In this document: positions 57,018-64,000 of the stretch, piece by piece | How the letters are laid out: every line of letters starts with the position of its first letter | Numbering within the stretch: the first letter of the stretch is position 1 | NCBI GenBank assembly: GCA_020226215.1 | Contig: CM035232.1 | Location: 64,948,184 to 65,012,183 of the forward strand | Length of the DNA stretch: 64,000 nucleotides | Origin: Sindora glabra | Taxonomy: Eukaryota; Streptophyta; Magnoliopsida; Fabales; Fabaceae | Direction of reading: 5' to 3' | Notes under the pieces: model-generated | The model's input: the letters and a program-made list of their open reading frames with translations, nothing else | Told to the model about the DNA's origin: nothing | Database searches by the model: none | Made by a program: the position numbers and the translations under genes

Positions 57018-60000
57018 ACATCTTAATTTTTTATATAAACTTATTTTACTTTTTATAGTAAAGTAAAATAATAAGATATTATCCCTAACTTATTAAATTA
57101 ATAATTACTTGGTCTGGGAAACTTTAACTCAAGTAGTACTTGATATTTTTTAAAAATTTTATATATTCTATTATATCCAAAATTTGATCTTTAATCCTTA
57201 CTTGTATGTCTTTATATGTACGTCTAGCAATTTAACTATTTCTCTATTTACCCAAAAAAATTAATGATCACTTTAACATTTTATTATTACCATTTGAAAG
57301 CTATACTAAATATAATTTATTAATGATAAATATAATTTATTAAATATAAAATATAAATATTATTATTTTCTTAATTATATAAAAATAGAATAAATATTAT
57401 ATAAAATACATAAAATAAATATTAACTATTATATCATAAATATAATTATAATAGAAAATTTAATTCTAAATAGAATTATATTTGTTAGTTATATCTATTT
57501 TATTATTTTACTTATTGTTTCATATTTATTATCTTTATTATTAACTATTTTAATATTTGATTATAAAAATAAAATATTATTTATTTCTTATCTATTTTAT
57601 ATAAATTTGATAAAATTATTTATTCATTTTATTAATTATTTAATTAATATTTTTCATCATTTAAATTATATCTTAATTTAATTCTATTAAAAAAATTAAG
57701 GTACATATAAGATATTTTAGTTTTTTATATAAAACTATATGTTTTACTTTTTAATTGAAAATTAAAAATAAGAAATTGGCAACTTAAAAAAATTATGATG
57801 GAAATAGATTTAAAAATATGATTTTAAAAAAAAAGATGGTTAAATTAATTAATATTTTTATTTTTATATTATATTTTTAAATGGTATATTAGTTATTTTA
57901 ATAATATTTTCTAAGAAATTCAAAATTAAATTAAATAAAATACAAAAAGTAAATTCCTAGAAAGTGTGAATTTATTGATATTACATAAATTGCTCAATAT
58001 TTCTCAATAGTATCATAGGAACAATGACTTTTAAAACTAATTCATGATTTGAGATAATGGAGCATTTAAAGGTGTTCAAATATTCTAATGTATGCAAATC
58101 AATGGGAGATTCAATCGTGACATCCTCTTTACATGGACTACTACTACTAAATTAGGCTCTTGGTTTACTAAGCAATAAACATAAAATGTATTTGTTCATG
58201 GAATTAATAACATTTCATGCAAGCACTAATATTGTCCTTTCCCATAAGGAAGAAGTATCATTATATTTTGTGCAAAAAAGATTGCTAAATAGTAAAAATT
58301 AAAATAATTGGATTTTTAGAATAATTGATCAACAAATTTATTGGAATCTCAATTTTTGTTTATTCATTATTAGGCTCTCTAACTTTTTCATCACTTATAC
58401 TTAAAATTTACTTTGAAAATTATTTATCATCTAAATTTTCACTCTTAACTCTAGTTAGCAATCTTGCATTTTAGATCAATGTAAGGATCTGGAAAAAAAA
58501 AATCTCAAAGACAAGAAGAATTGAATGTTGTACAAATTATATCATGTTTACTACCTTTCAGAATAATTGGTAGTATTCATATGAAATCACTACCTAGGAT
58601 CATAACTTTCCCTCCAAATGATTGATTCATATATTGAATGCCTTAAAACATATCTTGTAACCTATTAGAAATTCATTCCAAATTATAAGTTTTGATTAAA
58701 AATTTAATCATTTTACTACCTTGATTAAGGTTGCATGTTGACGGTTCATTTATTTATGATGGAATATAAAATTTAAAGTTAGTTGTTATTCCATCAAGCA
58801 ATAATAACAATACATTTTTTTGTTTGGTGTAACATTCATAATGATATCATCTGATGATGATGATGATGATAATGATAATAATAATAACTTCATAGAAAAT
58901 AGCATCAGATAGCATTGTAAAAAATGCTCTTTTTTGGATAAATATAAGAAAAAAGGGTTACATTGAAGATAAAGTTGCAAATAAATAGTCAAGAAATTTA
59001 ATAATATAATTTTTTAGCTCAATTAATTATATATTTTTATATATAATAAATATATTTTCTTTTATTATTTTTAATATTTAAAAATATATGAAACTAAGAC
59101 TCAGGAAATAATATCTCAAATTTTTTCATCAAAAATTTAACTTTTACAAAATATGCATCCATCGAGATAATAAAAACATTACATTAATATGGACAAAATA
59201 TGAAGAAATTAAGAGTGACCAAATTTTAACTAAGAATGAAGGATATGTTTTAAGCACAAACTAAATAAAAAATAAAGTTTAGAATTAAAATAAAAATTAA
59301 TAAATTAAGGAACTCATTTACACATTATATATATATAATTGAAGAACATTACGTGATCAAATATAATTTTTTTAAAACATTTTTTTAGCATGAAACCTAT
59401 GTAAACGTAGGACTTACTCATTTAGACAACCAAATATAACTATTACACTAGATTCAAACTTCTAAGTGATTTGGTATTTAAAATAGCTTAATTTAATACA
59501 TTCTATGTATATAAGAATTTCTCTTTGCGGAGGGATGGTGCTTGATATGGAACAATATAATATAATAAATGATTTAAAATAATTTTAATAATATAATTTG
59601 ACATAACAAAAAATTTTGGCAAACAATTTCAATCATTATAACTGGATCTTTTATTTATTTTAATAAAATATAAAATATTTTATATTTATGAGAGGTCTAT
59701 CATGGTAGTCAAATTGATTAATTGCTATAAATTTAAATACCAGAAGGAATAATAGAACACATTGGAGAGTATACCATTGAGATTGTTAAAAGAAAACGTT
59801 AATATTGATTTATATAAAAACAAAATTCTGATAATATTTTTAAATAATTATATTATTAATTATGGTAACTAATTACTAATAAGCATAGGTTTTTTCATCA
59901 TGGCTCTTATTACTAATTACCGATAATTATTTATTTAGGTCAAATAGATTTTATTTTATCATTTAGTAAAAGATTCCTATAGCAAATCCCATATGATTGT

Positions 60001-60370
60001 ATGCATTATAAATAGATCATATTTTTCAATTTCAATAAAAACATTATTTAAATTACATCTTTTTTAGAAGGGTAGATATAACATAATATTTTAAATTTAA
60101 TCATTGTAAATGCACTAATTAAGAATTGTTGAAAGTGCTCCTTCTATCCATAATATATATACCTCAATTTTTGTTATGCATGTTAAATTGAAAAATTCAC
60201 TACTTATAAATTTACATCGTAAAACTCAAATCCTAATTTATAATATATTTCTTTATTTATAAGCAATATATATTATATCTGTCTAAATTAAACTTTAGAT
60301 TAGTCTAATTAAATATTTATGACAAAAAATTATATTGCATTATTTTAGAAAATTGATTTTTTATATTTAT
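55354..60370. other. AT-rich DNA with a dispersed duplication, no gene
   Basis: No coding region is supported; open frames at 55548-55730 and 58786-58992 (minus) are low-complexity. About 56730-56960 and 57300-57520 are diverged direct copies (TTTATTAATGATAAATATAA ... TATTATATCATAAATATAAT ... AATAGAATTATA). Microsatellites: (TA)n near 56984-57016 and (GAT)n/(AAT)n near 58851-58888. Confidence 0.5.
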
Positions 60371-60886
60371 AAGGAAAAATTATACTTTCTACACCTATAG
60401 TTTTGTCCTTTTTTGCTTAATCTACTTACGATTTTAAATATTGCAAGTTACTTATCTATATTTTCAATTGTTAATATTTTACTTACTTAAATTATTTTTT
60501 ATCCAAAATTTAATAAAAAAAACTCACATCCATTGAATTTAATTTTTTTAATTTCTTAAATTTTAATTTAAATTGATGCTCATTTGAAACTAAATTATTC
60601 AAAAAAAATTTAATTCTATTAAAATTTGACCCATAATTACTAAATAAAAAGTGTCAAATTAAGTTTTTTAAGCATATATTAATTCTGACTGGATGTCAAA
60701 TTGAGACAATATTAAGGGGTAAAGATTACATGCAATATAAATAATTTTTTTAAAATTTTGGATGAAAATAATTTAGATAGGTAAAATATTATTGAAATCA
60801 CAAGTAGGTAATTTATAACATTTAAAACCATGTGTGAGTTAAGTGAAGAAGAATGAAACTATAAGTGGATAAAGTGTAATTTTCCC
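60371..60886. mobile_element. Long-inverted-repeat MITE, copy 1
   Basis: The left arm (GGAAAAATTATACTTTCTAC, then ACCTATAGTTTTGTCC) pairs with the reverse strand of the right arm (GGGAAAATTACACTTTATCC, then ACTTATAGTTTCATTC). Pairing continues through 'TTACTTATCT ... AAATTATTTT ... ATCCAAAATTT' for about 150 bp. It is about 515 bp long and non-coding. A second member of the family follows at 61155-61692. Confidence 0.8.
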
Positions 60887-61154
60887 TATTTATAATGAAA
60901 AAATTTTAATCCATTCCTTAACTCTATTTTATATTAAAAAATATTTAATATAATTAATCAATTAAATTTTACTATTTTCATCACAAAATATGTATATAAT
61001 TTGACTACAAAATTTCATAACAAAATTTGATCTACCCATTTAGCATTAGGATTTAAACGGATAACATACAAAACATATGATTTTTTTGATTTTTTTTTTT
61101 TACAAAATACATGAGTAAAATTGTTCAAATTCTTAAAGAAATACAAATAAATTA

Positions 61155-61692
61155 TTAGAATAATTATAATTTGTTTATCTATAATTTCATCTTTTTTTCA
61201 TTTAATTCACATGTAACTTAAAGTGCTGCAATTCACTCATATGTACTTTTAATCATTGAAACTTTATCCACCTAGATCATTTTTCATTCAAAATTTAACC
61301 AAAAATTTATGTAAATTGCATATAATCTTTACTTTTCTAAATTTTAACTCAATTTGATACTTGTTTAGAACCAAATTAGCCCAAAAATCTAAATCTATTT
61401 GGGATTTATTTTCTACAATTTGACTCACTAAATAAAAGGTATTGAATATAATTTTTTTAAAAAATAAATTAGTTCTTAGTGGATATCAAATTAAGTTAAA
61501 ATTTAGGAAATTAAAAATCATATGCAATGCATGTAAGTTTTCTATTAAATTTTAGAAAGAAAATAGTTTAAATAAGTAAAGCATTAATAAATAAAAGTAC
61601 ATATAGGTGAATTAGAACACTTAAAATCATAGTTAGGTAAAGTATAAAAAGACAAAAATCACATGTAATTAAAGTATAATTTTTCTTAAATT
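61155..61692. mobile_element. Long-inverted-repeat MITE, copy 2
   Basis: Same build as 60371-60886: the reverse strand of the right arm begins AAGAAAAATTATACTTTAAT and continues TACTTTACCTAACTATGATT, TTAAGTGTTCTAATTCACCT. The left arm (CTGCAATTCACTCATATGTA, CTTTTAATCATTGAAACTTT, ATCCACCTAGATCATTTTTC) pairs with it. The inner part (TCAATTTGATAC ... GGATATCAAATTAAGTTAAA) matches copy 1. The two copies are in the same DNA within 1.3 kb. Confidence 0.75.
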
Positions 61693-64000
61693 ATTTCATT
61701 GAATTTGATGTTTAAAATGCTTAAAATATAAAATGACAAATTATTATAAAAATTAAAATTAAAATTAAGAATAATACTACAAATTTACACACTTCTAAAG
61801 AATTTATTAGGATTCCTTTATTAAGATATTTTAGCAAAAGCTAAATGCTCAATTTCATCTTCAAGAATACATATCTAAAAGTAAAAAATGTATAGAATCT
61901 TAAGTGCAGCAAAAATATTTACTCATGAAAAGTAACTATCACATCAATTATTTAATTATAAATTAAATTAATATTAAAAATTAAAACTAAACAAACATAC
62001 TAATAATGGAATATTGGTAATAAGTGTAATTACAAAAATCATATTTAGATAAAATATATAATTATAACGTAAATTGAAATATAAAATCATAAAATGAAAT
62101 CCTCCTAATTTAACATGAATTAAAATTTTAATTTATTCAATATTTAGTTTCTTAAATTTGTAACAATAATTGACAAAATATATATTTTTGTAATTTGTAA
62201 CTCAAACTTTAAATTAAATCTAATATAAATTAATATGCAATTGATTAGATTTTTAATTCTAAAATTTTGAACTTTAGTTTAACATTATAATTAATTGTAT
62301 TAATTATAATAAACTACTTTTATTATTAATAACAATTATTATTATTGTTGGTCTTCTATATTTTAATATATAAAAATAATATTCAAAATTGTCGAATGTC
62401 AATCTATTATTAAAAGTAATTCCAAAAGATATCAAAGTGGTAAGTTATTAACTAAATCTTCCTTTAGATATAATTAATACAATAAATTTATTATAATATA
62501 CAATTAAGTGCAATATTAAATAACTTTTAAAATGACAAAATTTAAGCAAAGTTCCTTAATTACTTACTGTAAGGTTATTATAATTAACTAATTTATTATA
62601 ATTACAATATTAATAATTATTTTAATTATGAAATTAAAATTATTAATAGTTAATAGGTCAATTAATACACATGTCATAATCAGAACAGAGAACAACCTTA
62701 CAATAAACATCTAGGCTACCCAAATTTTATCAATTTTAAAATTGAAATCATAATTAATTATAAATTATATGGAACCAAAATTTCAGAACAATCTTAATTA
62801 ATCAGTTTTATTTTTGAAAATAATGAATACTCAATTAATTATAAAAATTAAATACTGAATAATTTAAATTTTGAAAATTCAATTCATATATATTTTAACA
62901 GTATATCATCTTGTGATTTTACATTTTTTCATAGGATGATAAAACAAACGTCATCTAATAAGCTACAATTATATGTTAAAAAAACATAAGACTTAAGCAA
63001 TATTACATAAATTCTTGCGGTGAGTAATCTGTCAAAATAAAAGATATACAATTGTGAAATTTATGATCACTTTTAATCAATTTTAATTTTTATTATTTAA
63101 AATTTAATATCATAAGTAAATTCTGAAATCAAGTTTAAATAATATCATTAAAGCCATGTGTAAGATTAAAAATAATTATTCTATCAAAAAATTTAATTTA
63201 TATTTACTAAGGTCATTGATCACGATGCTATTGAATACAAGTTTGACATCTAACATATTATAAACCAATTTATTTTGTCCGCATATATTATATCAAACAA
63301 ATTAATATCAATATTTTATAAATTAAATAAACTATACAAATTATATAATAAAAATTTGATGCTTTTAGAGGAAGTAAACATAAATTATTGTCTTATTATT
63401 ATAACAATGCAATTTATTTAAGGTAGATAGTAGAGATAAAAATCAAGATGGTCTCTACAAATATATAAAAATAGAAATTTATGATAAAATATTATATTGT
63501 GCATTCTGATAATTTGATTAAATCAATTATATAAATACATAAAGGCCGGACTTTAAAATCAACAAATTATATAAAATTCAAATTGTATTATAAAGAAGTA
63601 TAAACTCACGAAATCAACCGTGCGTAATCATAGTTAATAGGAGACATAAATTCAGAATCTTGTTTCTTTTTTTTCTTTTATAGTCAATAAATAAAAACAA
63701 GTGATTTCATATTCATTGAAAAAGAAATTCATTTTAAAATGTGTTAATATCATTTTTTTTGAAAATTTAATTAATTCTCTACAATAATGATGAATTATAT
63801 CAAAGTATGCAAAGTAATCAAAATATATACTTTAATTAATTAGTAATTCAATGTTAAAATAGTCAAATCCTAATAAAACAAAAATACTAATTATTTTTAT
63901 AAAGGCAATTAAAATTAATGGGCTAGTAAATAAATCCCAATATTAATTGATTTGAATTCGAAACTGTTATATTTAATCTATTATTTAGGCTCCGTTTTGC
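61693..64000. other. AT-rich DNA to the window edge, no gene recognised
   Basis: No frame or repeat of note. The last bases, GGCTCCGTTTTGC, resemble the end of a Tourist-like MITE ('GGxxCCGTTTGG') that would continue outside the window. Confidence 0.4.

Noticed and set aside
1..64000. CRISPR arrays, rRNA, tRNA genes, bacterial or phage systems
   Set aside because: No regularly spaced identical repeats with unique spacers, no rRNA or cloverleaf-like sequences were seen; tRNA-like matches are only retrotransposon primer sites. All gene families seen are plant.

Overview
This is a nuclear segment of a flowering-plant genome, most likely a eudicot. It is very AT-rich and packed with decayed transposable elements, MITEs and microsatellites. 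It contains one intact protein gene, an intronless G-type (B-lectin) receptor-like kinase of the LECRK/RLK1 type on the minus strand at 41171-43612. I saw no rRNA, tRNA, CRISPR array or bacterial-style operon. The species cannot be named from the sequence alone.

Layout, left to right. 1-3448: the 5' end of a minus-strand Ty3/gypsy element, with gag running off the left edge, a tRNA-iMet-type primer site and a long LTR. 3449-7450: old repeat-like DNA with no recognisable gene. 7453-8151: a LINE endonuclease fragment split by a 498-bp Mutator-like MITE flanked by 9-bp target duplications. 8444-8744: a Tourist-like MITE. About 8880-10880: two diverged copies of an unrecognised broken reading frame. 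11990-21008: a Ty1/copia element on the minus strand with both LTRs and broken gag-integrase-RT-RNase H remains, including a surviving YVDD motif. 22000-34380: a nest in which an older minus-strand gypsy integrase is split by an 8.35-kb plus-strand Athila-like element (LTR-gag-protease-LTR) and then bounded by a second, shorter element of the same family.

35690-37243: two long-inverted-repeat MITEs and one hAT MITE with a perfect 8-bp target duplication. 38623-40988: a decayed hAT transposon with transposase fragments, terminal repeats and a near-perfect 8-bp duplication, containing a LINE RNase H fragment in the opposite strand. It lies about 180 bp beyond the stop codon of the kinase gene. 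41171-43612: the kinase gene. 43830-44317: a hAT-like MITE about 220 bp upstream of its start. 45570-49700: two degenerate LTR-like blocks. 50488-51035: a plus-strand copia reverse-transcriptase fragment. 51590-51930 and 54430-54715: two GC-rich islands that are not obvious repeats. 53848-61690: several fold-back MITEs in otherwise featureless AT-rich DNA.

The transposon remains do not work together as a system. They record successive insertions, many with the G-to-A / C-to-T changes expected of long-methylated DNA. The kinase would be a plasma-membrane receptor: signal peptide, lectin, EGF-like and PAN domains outside, one membrane span, and a non-RD kinase inside. It has an unusual Pro-to-Leu change in the APE motif.
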